Shown: positions 1 through 8,178 of the stretch, piece by piece
Layout: the number at the start of each line of letters is the position of its first letter
Numbering within the stretch: position 1 is the stretch's first letter
Source: Archangium lansingense
GTDB lineage: Bacteria; Myxococcota; Myxococcia; Myxococcales; Myxococcaceae
Assembly: GCF_026626635.1 (NCBI RefSeq)
Contig: NZ_JAPNKA010000001.1
Location: 7,564,001 to 7,628,000 of the forward strand
Reading direction: 5' to 3'
Length of the DNA stretch: 64,000 nt
Notes under the pieces: generated by a model
Database searches by the model: none
What the model saw: only the letters and a program-made list of their open reading frames with translations
What the model was told of the DNA's origin: nothing
Program-made: the position numbers and the translations under genes

Positions 1-563
1 GTCCCGCAGGTACGCGAAGAGCAGCCCCGCCCCCGCCGTCTCCGCCCGAGCGAAGCTCTCATCGTCCAACCGAGCCTCCACCCGCAGCCGCCGCGGATCC
101 TCCGGCGACTCCCGCAGGTACTCTCTGAGCTGCTGCGTGTCCTTCGTCGTGGACAGCTCCTTCAGCTCCGCCTCCTTCAACAGCCGCTGCGCCTCCTCGC
201 GCTGCGCCCCGTCCGGATGGTCTCGCAGGAACTGCCGCAACGCCGCCGCCGTGCCTGCATCCTTCGCCGCGTTGAAGCGCAGGCCCTCCAGCAGCGCCCG
301 AGCCGCCCGGGCCTGCGGCCCCTCCGGGTTCGCCTCCAGGAATCGCTTGTAGGCCAGCACCGTGTGCAGCTTCGAGGCCTCCTCGAACTCCAGCTCGGTG
401 ACGCGCACCTCGATGGCCTCGGCGTCGTCTCCCTCCGGGTACTCACGCAGGAACGCGCGGTACGCCTCCAACGTGTCGGCATCCCGCGCCCGCTGGTACG
501 CCCGGGGCGCGCCACAGCCGGTCAGCAGCAACAGCAAGGAGAGGGCTCGGAGCTTGCGCATCA
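1..563 (-). CDS. TPR-like lipoprotein, 3' part outside window
   Basis: The reading frame opens at ATG 563 and stays open to the left edge, so the C-terminus is missing. The N-terminus is a short basic and hydrophobic leader ending in LTGC, a lipobox, so the mature protein should be lipid-anchored on the outer face. After the cysteine come repeated segments of about 40 residues with the pattern 'YxxFLxxxPEGxxAxxAxxxL', for example YRAFLREYPEGDDAEA and YKRFLEANPEGPQARA. These resemble the short helical-hairpin (TPR/Sel1-like) repeats of outer-membrane assembly lipoproteins. The function is unknown; a scaffold or assembly role is inference. The frame and lipobox make the gene itself secure. Confidence 0.82.
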
Positions 564-694
564 CCGCAGAATTACCACCACGCCTCGGGGTGAAAAACCC
601 GAGCCTTTTCGCCCGCCTGGCTGGGTAGGTTTTTTGACGACACCCCCGGTCCGCCCGACCATCCGCCGTGGACTCGCTACAGGGAGGTCGCGAC

Positions 695-1456
695 ATGAGG
701 CTCTGCGTGCTGCTCGCCGGACTGCTGGTGATGACCGGATGCGCCACCGGCAGGCCCATGGGCGGGGGTGTAATCGCCAGGGGTTACCGCTACAGCCCGC
801 TGACGCCCGCCGCCGCGCCCAAGGCCCCCCTGAGCGTGGCCGCCCCCTCACCTGCCGCCCCGAAGCAGGTGCGCCCTCCCCCTCCCGCCGCCAGCCGAGA
901 GGACGTGCTCGCCACGGCCCGAGGGCTCGTGGGCAGCCGCAAGGTGAAGGTCGCCGGGCGCACCTGGCCGGATGACTGCACCGGCTTCGTCGAGGGCGTG
1001 TACGCGCGAGCCGGGCTCTCCCTCCGCGGCGCCGGGGTGGCCGGGGACAACGGCGTCACCGCGATCTACCGCTACGCCCGTGACCATGGCCGCGTCTTCA
1101 CCCGGGGCAAGCCGAAGCCCGGGGACCTGGTGTTCTTCCGCGAGACCTATGACCAGAACCGCGACGGGCGCCGAAACGACGGGCTTACCCACGTGGGGCT
1201 GGTGGACGAGGTCGCCAGTGATGGCACCGTCGTCGTCATCCACCGGGTGAAACGCGGCGTGGTGCGCTACCGGATGAACCTCGCCAAGCCAAGCCTGCGG
1301 AGGGATCCGCGCACGGGCGAGGTGCTCAACGACATGCTGCGGGTGCCCGGGGCCAGGAAGATGCCCGTGCTCACCGGGCAGCTCTTCGTCGCCTACGGCT
1401 CCGTGCTGCCCGAGTCCAAGCCCAACTCCAAGCCCGCGGCCGTGGCCCGGCGGTAG
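695..1456 (+). CDS. NlpC/CHAP-like lipoprotein (putative peptidoglycan amidase)
   Basis: A 253-residue predicted lipoprotein. I chose ATG 695 over an upstream in-frame ATG (668) because it follows GGAGG and starts directly with a signal sequence ending in the lipobox MTGC (Cys16). Residues 20-70 are a proline/alanine linker. The C-terminal domain (about 70-220) holds DDCTGF with Cys95 and THVGLV with His166, the spacing of the Cys-His pair in NlpC/P60 and CHAP cysteine peptidases that cut peptide bonds in cell-wall stem peptides. Placement in the family rests on these motifs only. It is divergent from the TPR-like lipoprotein upstream, with a 131-bp gap that must contain both promoters. It could be a cell-wall remodelling or lytic enzyme. 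Confidence 0.78.
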   Translation: MRLCVLLAGLLVMTGCATGRPMGGGVIARGYRYSPLTPAAAPKAPLSVAAPSPAAPKQVRPPPPAASREDVLATARGLVGSRKVKVAGRTWPDDCTGFVEGVYARAGLSLRGAGVAGDNGVTAIYRYARDHGRVFTRGKPKPGDLVFFRETYDQNRDGRRNDGLTHVGLVDEVASDGTVVVIHRVKRGVVRYRMNLAKPSLRRDPRTGEVLNDMLRVPGARKMPVLTGQLFVAYGSVLPESKPNSKPAAVARR

Positions 1457-1467
1457 CTGACGAGACC

Positions 1468-2256
1468 ATGGCTTCGGAAAGCGGAGAGAGCACCGACCAC
1501 GTCCTGGGGTGGTGCGACGGGATACTTCCCTACGCTCCACTCTCGACACTCAAGCCGCTCTCCGACGGGATCTGGTGGGTGGATGGGCCCGTCATCAAGA
1601 TGACCTATGGCCCGGTCTCACTGCCATTTCCCACGCGCATGGCGATCATCCGGCTGCGCTCGGGAGGCTTGTGGATCTGGTCTCCGACGGCTCCGACACC
1701 CGAACTGTTCGCGGAGTTGGATGCGCTCGGGCCTGTCGAGCACCTCGTCTCGCCGAACAAGTTCCATTACGCGGCCATCCCGGCGTGGAAGGAACGCTAC
1801 CCGCGTGCGACGGCCTGGGCATCTCCGGGAGTCCGTGAGCGTGCACGATCGCGGAAGATCGATGTCGCGTTCGATGCCGAGCTCGACGACGACACGCCCT
1901 CGTCATGGACGCAGGACATCGAACAGCTCGTCTTCAGAGGCAGCCGCTTCATGGAAGAGGTCGTGTTCTTCCATCGGGCGTCCTCGACCTTGATCCTGGC
2001 GGATCTGGTCATGGCACTCGAACGAGAGCGCGTCCGGCCACGCCTGCGATGGCTGCTCGAGCTGGCCGGCACCATGTGGCCGGGGCAGACACCGCGAGAG
2101 GTGCAGGCGACGGCTTGGGGCCGGAAGCCGCAAGCGCGCGCCTGCTACCAGCGAATGCTGGGATGGCAGCCTCGTCGGGTGCTCTTCGCTCACGGCCGCA
2201 TCTATCTCGATGATGCGACGGCCCAGCTCGAGCGCGCGTTCGCCTGGCTGCGCTGA
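1468..2256 (+). CDS. DUF4336 family protein
   Basis: A 262-residue protein with no signal peptide or membrane segment, beginning 11 bp after the preceding stop. The sequence matches what I know of the DUF4336 family: an early GIWWVDGP segment, then LVSPNKFHY near residue 97 and a late VLFAHGR motif. DUF4336 proteins are metallo-beta-lactamase-fold relatives whose substrate is not established. The usual metal-binding HxHxDH motif is not present; single histidines such as those in NKFHY and AHGR remain. Likely cytoplasmic. Co-transcription with the NlpC-like gene is possible from spacing but functionally unexplained. Confidence 0.75.
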   Translation: MASESGESTDHVLGWCDGILPYAPLSTLKPLSDGIWWVDGPVIKMTYGPVSLPFPTRMAIIRLRSGGLWIWSPTAPTPELFAELDALGPVEHLVSPNKFHYAAIPAWKERYPRATAWASPGVRERARSRKIDVAFDAELDDDTPSSWTQDIEQLVFRGSRFMEEVVFFHRASSTLILADLVMALERERVRPRLRWLLELAGTMWPGQTPREVQATAWGRKPQARACYQRMLGWQPRRVLFAHGRIYLDDATAQLERAFAWLR

Positions 2257-2289
2257 CGCGCCACGACCCCCGGGCCCCGCCCTCGCTCC

Positions 2290-3390
2290 TCACGCCAGAC
2301 GGGCGAGCGCCTCCTTGTGGAAGTCCTGCAGCTCGTCATGGCGATCCTCGCGCACCTTCCGGACCCACTGAGGATCGGCCAGGAGCGCACGGCCCACCGC
2401 CACGAGATCGAACTCCTCCCGCTCCAGACGGCGCAGCAGGTTGTCGAGCGACGCGGGCTTGGAGCTCTCGCCCCGGAAGGCCGCCGTGAACTCACCGGAG
2501 AGCCCCACCGAGCCAACCGTGATCGTCGGCTTCCCGGTGAGCTTCTTGGCCCAGCCAGCGAAGTTGAGCTCCGAGCCCTCGAACTCGGGCTCCCAGAACC
2601 GGCGCTGCGAGCAGTGCAGGATGTCCGTGCCGGCTTCGACGAGAGGCGTGAGCCAGGACTCCATCTCCTCGGGCGTCTTGGCGAGCTTGAAGGTGAAGTC
2701 CTGCTGCTTCCACTGGGACAGGCGCAGGATGACCACCATGTCCTTGCCAACGGCGGCGCGGATGGACTTCACCACCTCGGCGGCGAAGCGGGAGCGCTCG
2801 GCGAGGGTGGCTCCACCAAAGGCGTCGGTCCGCTCGTTCGTGCCGGCCCAGAAGAACTGGTCGACCAGATACCCGTGTGCACCGTGGATCTCGACCACGT
2901 CGAAGCCCAGCCGCTTCGCCTCCCCTGCCGCCTTTCCGAAAGCGGCGATGGTGTCGGCGATGGCCTCGTCCGTCATCGGCTCGGTGAAACGCTTGCCCGG
3001 CGAGGACAGACCGGAGGGGGCATCCACCGGGGGCGGAGCGACCCAGTTCGCCATGGGATTGCGCGCCGAGCCCACGTGCCAGAGCTGGGGGCCCATCTTC
3101 CCGCCCGCGGCGTGCACCTCGTCGATGACGCGCTTCCAGCCCGTCAGCGCCTGCTCCCCATGGAAGTTGGGAACGTTGGGGTCATTCTTGGCGGAGGGCC
3201 GGTTCACCACCGTCCCCTCCGAGAGGATGAGACCCACGTCCCCCTCGGCCCGGCGGCGGTAGTACGCGGCGACATCGGACGTCGGGACACCACTCGGCGA
3301 GAACGAGCGCGTCATGGGCGCCATGACGATGCGGTTCTTCAGCGTCAGCGACTTATGGGTGAAGGGGCGGAACAGGGAATCTGCGGCCAT
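2290..3390 (-). CDS. Old yellow enzyme family NADH:flavin oxidoreductase
   Basis: A 366-residue protein of normal length for the OYE family, FMN-dependent enzymes that reduce the C=C bond of alpha,beta-unsaturated carbonyls using NAD(P)H. Visible family landmarks: the N-terminal LKNRIVMAPMTR, the catalytic HGAH pair (His169, His172) followed by Tyr174 in GYLVDQFF, and the FMN-phosphate site VGRALLADPQW at about 332-342. The stop lies 33 bp from that of the DUF4336 gene, so the two genes converge. The physiological substrate cannot be told from sequence; detoxification of electrophiles is the usual suggestion for such enzymes. Confidence 0.93.
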   Translation of the reverse strand: MAADSLFRPFTHKSLTLKNRIVMAPMTRSFSPSGVPTSDVAAYYRRRAEGDVGLILSEGTVVNRPSAKNDPNVPNFHGEQALTGWKRVIDEVHAAGGKMGPQLWHVGSARNPMANWVAPPPVDAPSGLSSPGKRFTEPMTDEAIADTIAAFGKAAGEAKRLGFDVVEIHGAHGYLVDQFFWAGTNERTDAFGGATLAERSRFAAEVVKSIRAAVGKDMVVILRLSQWKQQDFTFKLAKTPEEMESWLTPLVEAGTDILHCSQRRFWEPEFEGSELNFAGWAKKLTGKPTITVGSVGLSGEFTAAFRGESSKPASLDNLLRRLEREEFDLVAVGRALLADPQWVRKVREDRHDELQDFHKEALARLA

Positions 3391-3483
3391 CGGGGGGGAA
3401 CTCCGGGGGGAGCGAAGCGTTCAGAACCGGCTGATTAACCAGTCCACCCCCCCGTGGGCATTTAGAATTGGTGATACCGACAA

Positions 3484-3645
3484 TCAACGAAGTAAGGGGC
3501 GCTGCTCGGGGTCCGCAGCCAGGTCGGGCCAGACGCGCTTCTCGAGCCAGGCCGCCTTGAGGACGAGCAGCCTGGCGATTGTGTTCTCGGGCATGGGGTG
3601 AACGTAGGGGACCCTCCGGGGAAAGCGCCACAACTCGTGGTGCAT
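3484..3645 (-). CDS. Possible small ORF or gene fragment
   Basis: A 53-codon minus-strand frame in the 330-bp interval between the old yellow enzyme gene and the membrane protein gene. Its sequence (MHHELWRFPR at the start, LLVLKAAWLEKRVW in the middle) looks more protein-like than the surrounding shadow frames. No convincing ribosome-binding site precedes it, and I recognise no family. It may be the residue of a decayed gene. The rest of the interval is probably the divergent promoter region; around 3440-3480 it is locally more AT-rich. Confidence 0.25.
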   Translation of the reverse strand: MHHELWRFPRRVPYVHPMPENTIARLLVLKAAWLEKRVWPDLAADPEQRPLLR

Positions 3646-3720
3646 GACAGTCGCTCGGACGTCTCGTTGTCCCCTGTAGACGGCTGGAGGATCCTCGTGC
3701 CCTCGAAGGAGCCGCCACCG

Positions 3721-4977
3721 ATGCCGCTGCGTACTTTCGCCAAGAAGGCTCTGCCCTGGCTCGCGTTCCTCCTGGCGATCGCCGCCCTTGGCTACACGTG
3801 GAACTGGGCCCTCGCGAAGGCGTCCGAGCGACACCGGATGCACCACGCGTTCAGCAGCGGCACCACGAAGTACATCTTTGGCCTGTGCCCGAGCACCCCA
3901 CTCGTGGGCAACATGCCCCAGTGGGCGAGCGACATGCGCGGGCGCTGTCAGGCACACCAGCCCACCTGGGGCCGCGTGGATGACGGCACCGGTCGCCCCG
4001 AGCTCGACCTCGAGAAGGGCTCGACGTGGGAGGCCATCCAGCTGCTCTCCAAGCTCGTGCTGGAGATCTCCCCGGGCAAGCTGCTGTCGCTGGTGTCGTT
4101 GGTGGTCATCTCGCTGGCGGGGGTCCTGGGCCTGCAGCGGCGAGGCTGGCTCGGCCGCCAAGGCCTCAACCTGCGCATCTCCCGCGGCGCCGCATTGTCG
4201 ATGCTCTCCATCGTCATGTTCGCGCTGAGTGTCTCGCTCGTGCTGCTCGACGAGCAGGAGACGCTGACCATGTGTCAGATCACCGGCAGCACCTACGCCA
4301 ACCTGATCTCCATTGATGCGCGCTGCTCGCAGCAGACGATGGTGCTACGCGACACCCAGGCACTGCTCGAGCAGAAGAAGAACGAGCTGGACACCCGAGC
4401 AAGGGAGCTGGAGGACCTCAAGCAGGAGATCGCCTCGCTGGGCGCGATGCGGGATGCGCTGGGCTCGTTCAAGACGGAGCTGAAGAGCCAGAGCGAGAGC
4501 ACCCAGCAGCTCATCATGGCCGTCACCGGCGCCACGCTCGAGGGCATCGGTAAGGCGGTGGACCCGCTCCACAAAGACGTGAAGGGATTGGATGCATCGC
4601 TCAAGACGGACCTGACGGACTTCAAGACCGGCCTGCGCGGCGAGCTGCAGGAGGACATGAAGGCCCTGGTGCGGAGCGAGCTGAAGGCTGCCCTGCGGGA
4701 CGAGGCGCTCGAGGACGTCATCCGGCGGGAGGTGCGGGCGGCGGTGCGAGAGGACGTCCGCGCGGTGGTTCGCGGTGAGTTGCAGGAGTCGCTGAAGTCA
4801 GCGCTGGCGGCGAGCCACGTGCCCGCCCCGGCTCCCACGCGCGCGGAGCCCCCGGCCCCCCGAAAGCCCACCGAGCCCGCGCCCAAGAATGTGAAGAGCA
4901 CGAGCTACTCCGTCACCACCAGGCCCTCCGCGTCCGAGGGCAAGAAGCCCACCGCGCCAGCCCCGGGCAAGCGCTAA
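3721..4977 (+). CDS. Membrane protein with long coiled coil, unknown function
   Basis: A 418-residue protein. ATG 3721 is preceded by AAGGAG at the right distance and opens directly into a hydrophobic segment (about 10-27); the frame extends upstream but without a start of comparable quality. Two further membrane segments lie near residues 120-137 and 155-175. From about 200 to 360 the sequence is highly charged and heptad-like (runs such as LEQKKNELDTRARELEDLKQ), predicting a long coiled coil, with repeated 'VRSELKAALRDE / VRAAVREDVRAVVRGEL' turns. The tail is proline/lysine rich. The family is not recognised. A scaffold or envelope-spanning role is inference from layout. Confidence 0.78.
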   Translation: MPLRTFAKKALPWLAFLLAIAALGYTWNWALAKASERHRMHHAFSSGTTKYIFGLCPSTPLVGNMPQWASDMRGRCQAHQPTWGRVDDGTGRPELDLEKGSTWEAIQLLSKLVLEISPGKLLSLVSLVVISLAGVLGLQRRGWLGRQGLNLRISRGAALSMLSIVMFALSVSLVLLDEQETLTMCQITGSTYANLISIDARCSQQTMVLRDTQALLEQKKNELDTRARELEDLKQEIASLGAMRDALGSFKTELKSQSESTQQLIMAVTGATLEGIGKAVDPLHKDVKGLDASLKTDLTDFKTGLRGELQEDMKALVRSELKAALRDEALEDVIRREVRAAVREDVRAVVRGELQESLKSALAASHVPAPAPTRAEPPAPRKPTEPAPKNVKSTSYSVTTRPSASEGKKPTAPAPGKR

Positions 4978-5024
4978 AGGGCCAGGAGCGCGGCTGGGTC
5001 ATGGGGCCCCGCCGCGCCTCACGG

Positions 5025-5381
5025 TTACGGACTGGAGGACACGGAGTCGTCGCAGTCGTCGCCCTGGCACTTCCCCGAGCAGATCACCTGGCCGGGATAG
5101 GACGCCAGAACGGCGCAGGTGGTGCCCCCCGTGCACTCGAGAAGGTCCGTACAGAGGGTTGCCTCATCCAGGCACTGCGCTCGCGTCGCGCCGTCCAGGG
5201 TGAACGCGATACAGCTCGTTTTCTCCGGGCAAGCGGGAAGGTCCACGCCGCACTCGGGCCCGTCGGTCAACACCTTCCCCGCGCGTAGGGACAGGCGGCC
5301 CCGGCGATTCGACTCCTCCGCGTCGGACCCGCAGGCACTCACCAGACCCAATCCCAACAGGCACACCATCACTCGAAACAT
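5025..5381 (-). CDS. Small Cys-rich lipoprotein
   Basis: A 118-residue predicted lipoprotein with a leader ending in VSACGS (lipobox cysteine at 17). The mature part has eight further cysteines in a compact C-terminal half (ECGVDLPAC, KTSC, AQCLDEATLC, LLECTGGTTC, CSGKCQGDDC), the disulfide-rich style common among exported myxobacterial proteins. The start lies 156 bp from the MFS transporter start on the opposite strand, so the two share a divergent promoter region. No function can be assigned. Confidence 0.7.
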   Translation of the reverse strand: MFRVMVCLLGLGLVSACGSDAEESNRRGRLSLRAGKVLTDGPECGVDLPACPEKTSCIAFTLDGATRAQCLDEATLCTDLLECTGGTTCAVLASYPGQVICSGKCQGDDCDDSVSSSP

Positions 5382-5537
5382 GAGACCGCCTCCTATTCTC
5401 GAGACCGCGCGAACGTGAGCAAGGGGCAGGCCACACCCAACCTCCTGAGATTACCTACCCTTGGGCGATGGACCGGGCGCTCACGCTCTCAAGAAGTTGA
5501 GCTTTCCCTTCGCGGGAATCTGAGGAAAAGGAAGGGC

Positions 5538-6749
5538 ATGCTCCTGCTCCGTCACCGGGCATTCCGGTCCCTATGGACCGCTCGAGCCATCTCCTTCGCT
5601 GGAGATGCGCTCAGCCTGGTCGCGCTCATGCTCCATGTCGCCAACACGACAGGCCAGGCCCTCGCCGTCTCCCTGCTGCTGCTCGTCGGCGACTTTGCCC
5701 CGGCGCTGTTGAGCCCGCTCACCGGGGCCATCAGCGACCGGTTCGACCTCAAGCGGGTGATGATCACCTGCGAGCTGATCCAGGGTGCACTCCTCGTCCT
5801 CATCGCGCTCACGATGCCACCGCTGCCCCTGTTGCTGGCGTTGGTGGCGGCACGTGCCGTCGCCGGACAGGTATTCCAGCCTGCGTCTCGCGCGGCGGTG
5901 CCCGCGCTGGTGCCCAGTGATGACCTGGAGGCCGCGAACTCCACCCTCGGGTTCGGGACGAACGGCGCCGAGGCCCTCGGTCCATTGATCGCGGCGGCGC
6001 TCCTTCCCCTCGTGGGGATCCGCGGCGTGCTCCTCGTCGATGCCGCCTCGTTCTTCGTCTCGGCGGTGATTCTCGCCACCCTCCCCTCGCTGCCATCGGC
6101 TTCCGCCGGGCAGGAGAATCCGCCGTCACTCCTCCATGACGCGAAGATCGGCCTCGGCTACATCCTGTCGACCCCCGCGGTCCGGGTCATCGCCCTGGGC
6201 TTCTTCGCCGTCGTCGCATTCAACGGAGTCGATGACGTCGCCCTGGTGGTCCTGGCCAAGGACACGCTCCGCGCCGGAGACTCGGCGGTCGGGCTTCTCC
6301 TCGGCGCTGTCGGAATCGGGCTGCTGGTCGGTTACGTGCTGCTCGCGCATCAAGGCTCACGCGCGTCCATGGTGGCGCTGCTGCTCCTTGGGTTCGCGGT
6401 GAGCAGCGTCGGCAACCTCTTCACCGGGCTGGCCTGGGCCGTCTCCGCCGCGTTCGCCATGCAGACCGTGCGCGGGGTCGGTCTCGCGGCAATGGACGTC
6501 GCCACCAACACCCTGCTCCAGCGACTGGTTCCCCCCGAGCTGCTCGGCCGGGTGTTTGGCAATCTCTACGGTGCCATCGGCGTCGCCGCCGCGCTGTCCT
6601 ACGTCGGCGGCGGTCTGTTGCTCGACGCCACCTCGGCCCCAGTGACGCTGTTCATCGCCGGGGCCGGAGGCACGGTGGCCACCCTCGTCACGGCGTTCGC
6701 ACTCCCCGCCGCGTTGCGCAAGAACACCGAGGCACAGCGCCCCTCGTGA
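5538..6749 (+). CDS. MFS transporter, EntS-like exporter
   Basis: A 403-residue polytopic membrane protein. I place the start at ATG 5538: it follows AAGGAAGG and begins with MLLLRHRAFRSLWTARAIS, the usual N-terminus of the MFS group related to the enterobactin exporter EntS; the frame upstream is open but not transporter-like. About twelve hydrophobic segments are visible, with the conserved loop 2-3 signature region at ISDRFDLKRVM. Members of this group export siderophores or small drugs; the substrate here is unknown and no siderophore genes are nearby. It ends 66 bp from a convergent glycosyltransferase gene, with a palindromic repeat in between. Confidence 0.88.
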   Translation: MLLLRHRAFRSLWTARAISFAGDALSLVALMLHVANTTGQALAVSLLLLVGDFAPALLSPLTGAISDRFDLKRVMITCELIQGALLVLIALTMPPLPLLLALVAARAVAGQVFQPASRAAVPALVPSDDLEAANSTLGFGTNGAEALGPLIAAALLPLVGIRGVLLVDAASFFVSAVILATLPSLPSASAGQENPPSLLHDAKIGLGYILSTPAVRVIALGFFAVVAFNGVDDVALVVLAKDTLRAGDSAVGLLLGAVGIGLLVGYVLLAHQGSRASMVALLLLGFAVSSVGNLFTGLAWAVSAAFAMQTVRGVGLAAMDVATNTLLQRLVPPELLGRVFGNLYGAIGVAAALSYVGGGLLLDATSAPVTLFIAGAGGTVATLVTAFALPAALRKNTEAQRPS

Positions 6750-6778
6750 GCCTCCTCGATGTTCCCATGCAAGCGACT

Positions 6779-6813
6779 CCCCTCACCCCCAGCCCTCTCC
6801 CAAAGGGAGAGGG
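6779..6813. repeat. REP-like palindromic element (copy 1)
   Basis: A 9-bp perfect stem CCCTCTCCC/GGGAGAGGG with a 3-nt loop (6793-6801 and 6805-6813), preceded by CCCCTCACCCCCAG. The same layout recurs in opposite orientation at 14349-14386. It sits between the convergent MFS and glycosyltransferase stops, where it could also act as a bidirectional terminator, although there is no U-tract. Palindromes of this general sequence are dispersed in many GC-rich proteobacterial genomes. Confidence 0.75.
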
Positions 6814-6815
6814 AG

Positions 6816-8006
6816 TTACGTCGACGAGGGGACGCGGGCCGTGCGATCCCACGCGGCCCGCTGCGTGTTCCTCAGGAACCGCCAGAAGCCCACCACGATC
6901 GCCAGGTTCATCGTCACGAAGTAGTAGGCCACCGACGCCACCTTGCGCGCCGTCCCCTTCAACGTCCCCTTCTTCCCCAGGTACGCCAGCCCGTAGAACA
7001 GCACCTGCCCCGCCAGCATCAGCTTGTAGAGCGGGCTGTTCAGCAGGAAGAGGTTGGCCACCAGCGCCAGTGCCATCAGCGCCGGCGCGCACCAGCGCAG
7101 CAGCTTGTGTGACCAGAACGCGAACGCCGGGAAGCCCGACAGCGGCGAGAGCAGCCCCGGCACCATCCTCAGGCTCTGGAAGTTGCCCGCCGCGATGCGC
7201 GCCCGCCGCCCGAACTCCTTCCCGTAGTCCTCCGTCGTCTCCTCGTGCGCCACCGCCTCGGGCTCGTAGACCACCTTGTAGCCCTTCTCGAGAATCCGCA
7301 GCGGAATCACGAAGTCGTCCACGATCGTCGCTGGCGGCAGCGCGTTGAACAGCGAGCGCCGGATGGCGTACAGGCCCCCGTTCGCCCCCACCACCGCGCC
7401 ACGTTTGCCCTCGTAGAACTTGATGAGCGACTCGTAGGTCCAGTACGTGCTCTCCTCGTACTCAGCCTTCGTCGGGTTGAAGAGCCGCAGCCGCCCGCAC
7501 ACCGCCCCCACCTCGGGGTCCTCGAAGTGCCGCACCAGCCGCTTCACCGCCTCCGGCTCGATCATCGTGTTCGCGTCCGAGAGCAGCACGATGTCGCCCT
7601 TCGCCATGGGGATGCACCGGTTGAGCACCGAGGTCTTCCCCCCGCGCGGCGCCGCCGACAGCCTCACCCGCTCGTCCGTGCACTGCTCCACCAGCTCGTC
7701 CGTCCCGTCCGTCGAGCCGTCCGAGCCAATCAGCACCTCGAAGCGCCTCTCGGGATAGTCCAGCGCCAGACTGTTGCGCAGCTTCTCCTCGATGCAGCTC
7801 GCCTCGTTGTAGGCCGCCACCACCAGGCTCACCCGGGGCAGCTCGCTCGCCTGCTGCCCAGCCCGGCGCCGGCTCGCACCCGAGCGCATGTAGCGCACGT
7901 TGTGCAGCACCTGCACCACCCCATCCAGGGCGAACAGCACCACCGGGTACAGAAAGTACGTGTGCACCAACATCAACGCGGCACACCAGAACACCAGCTC
8001 CGCCAT
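6816..8006 (-). CDS. Family 2 glycosyltransferase, membrane-bound
   Basis: A 396-residue protein starting at ATG 8006, preceded by GGAGGCAGG; an upstream in-frame start would add 35 residues with no signal or domain. It begins with a membrane segment (about 3-25), followed by a GT2 domain with VSLVVAAYNEASCIEEKL, the nucleotide-binding DGSTDGT, the metal-binding SDANTMIEP (DxD-like), and VDDFVIPLRI. Three or four membrane segments follow in the last 130 residues. This architecture (ICA/HAS-like processive or polyprenol-linked GT2) fits synthesis or export of an extracellular polysaccharide. No polysaccharide operon is visible next to it, so the product is unknown. Confidence 0.9.
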   Translation of the reverse strand: MAELVFWCAALMLVHTYFLYPVVLFALDGVVQVLHNVRYMRSGASRRRAGQQASELPRVSLVVAAYNEASCIEEKLRNSLALDYPERRFEVLIGSDGSTDGTDELVEQCTDERVRLSAAPRGGKTSVLNRCIPMAKGDIVLLSDANTMIEPEAVKRLVRHFEDPEVGAVCGRLRLFNPTKAEYEESTYWTYESLIKFYEGKRGAVVGANGGLYAIRRSLFNALPPATIVDDFVIPLRILEKGYKVVYEPEAVAHEETTEDYGKEFGRRARIAAGNFQSLRMVPGLLSPLSGFPAFAFWSHKLLRWCAPALMALALVANLFLLNSPLYKLMLAGQVLFYGLAYLGKKGTLKGTARKVASVAYYFVTMNLAIVVGFWRFLRNTQRAAWDRTARVPSST

Positions 8007-8178
8007 CACCCCTGCCTCCCCGACCGTCGACACACGTTGAGTCGCGTCAGGACAAAGCAAGGCACATACCGACTCCCGAGCCGGAACCTGTCCTCTGGGG
8101 CATGAGCGCAAGCACCCGGCTCACTCCGAACAGTGGGAACTTCTTTTCCTCCCTGAGGGTAGGAATTGCACCCCCAGG

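Noticed and set aside
2317..3438. 373-codon plus-strand frame opposite the old yellow enzyme gene
   Set aside because: Antisense to a well-supported flavoenzyme; composition is typical of a GC-rich shadow.
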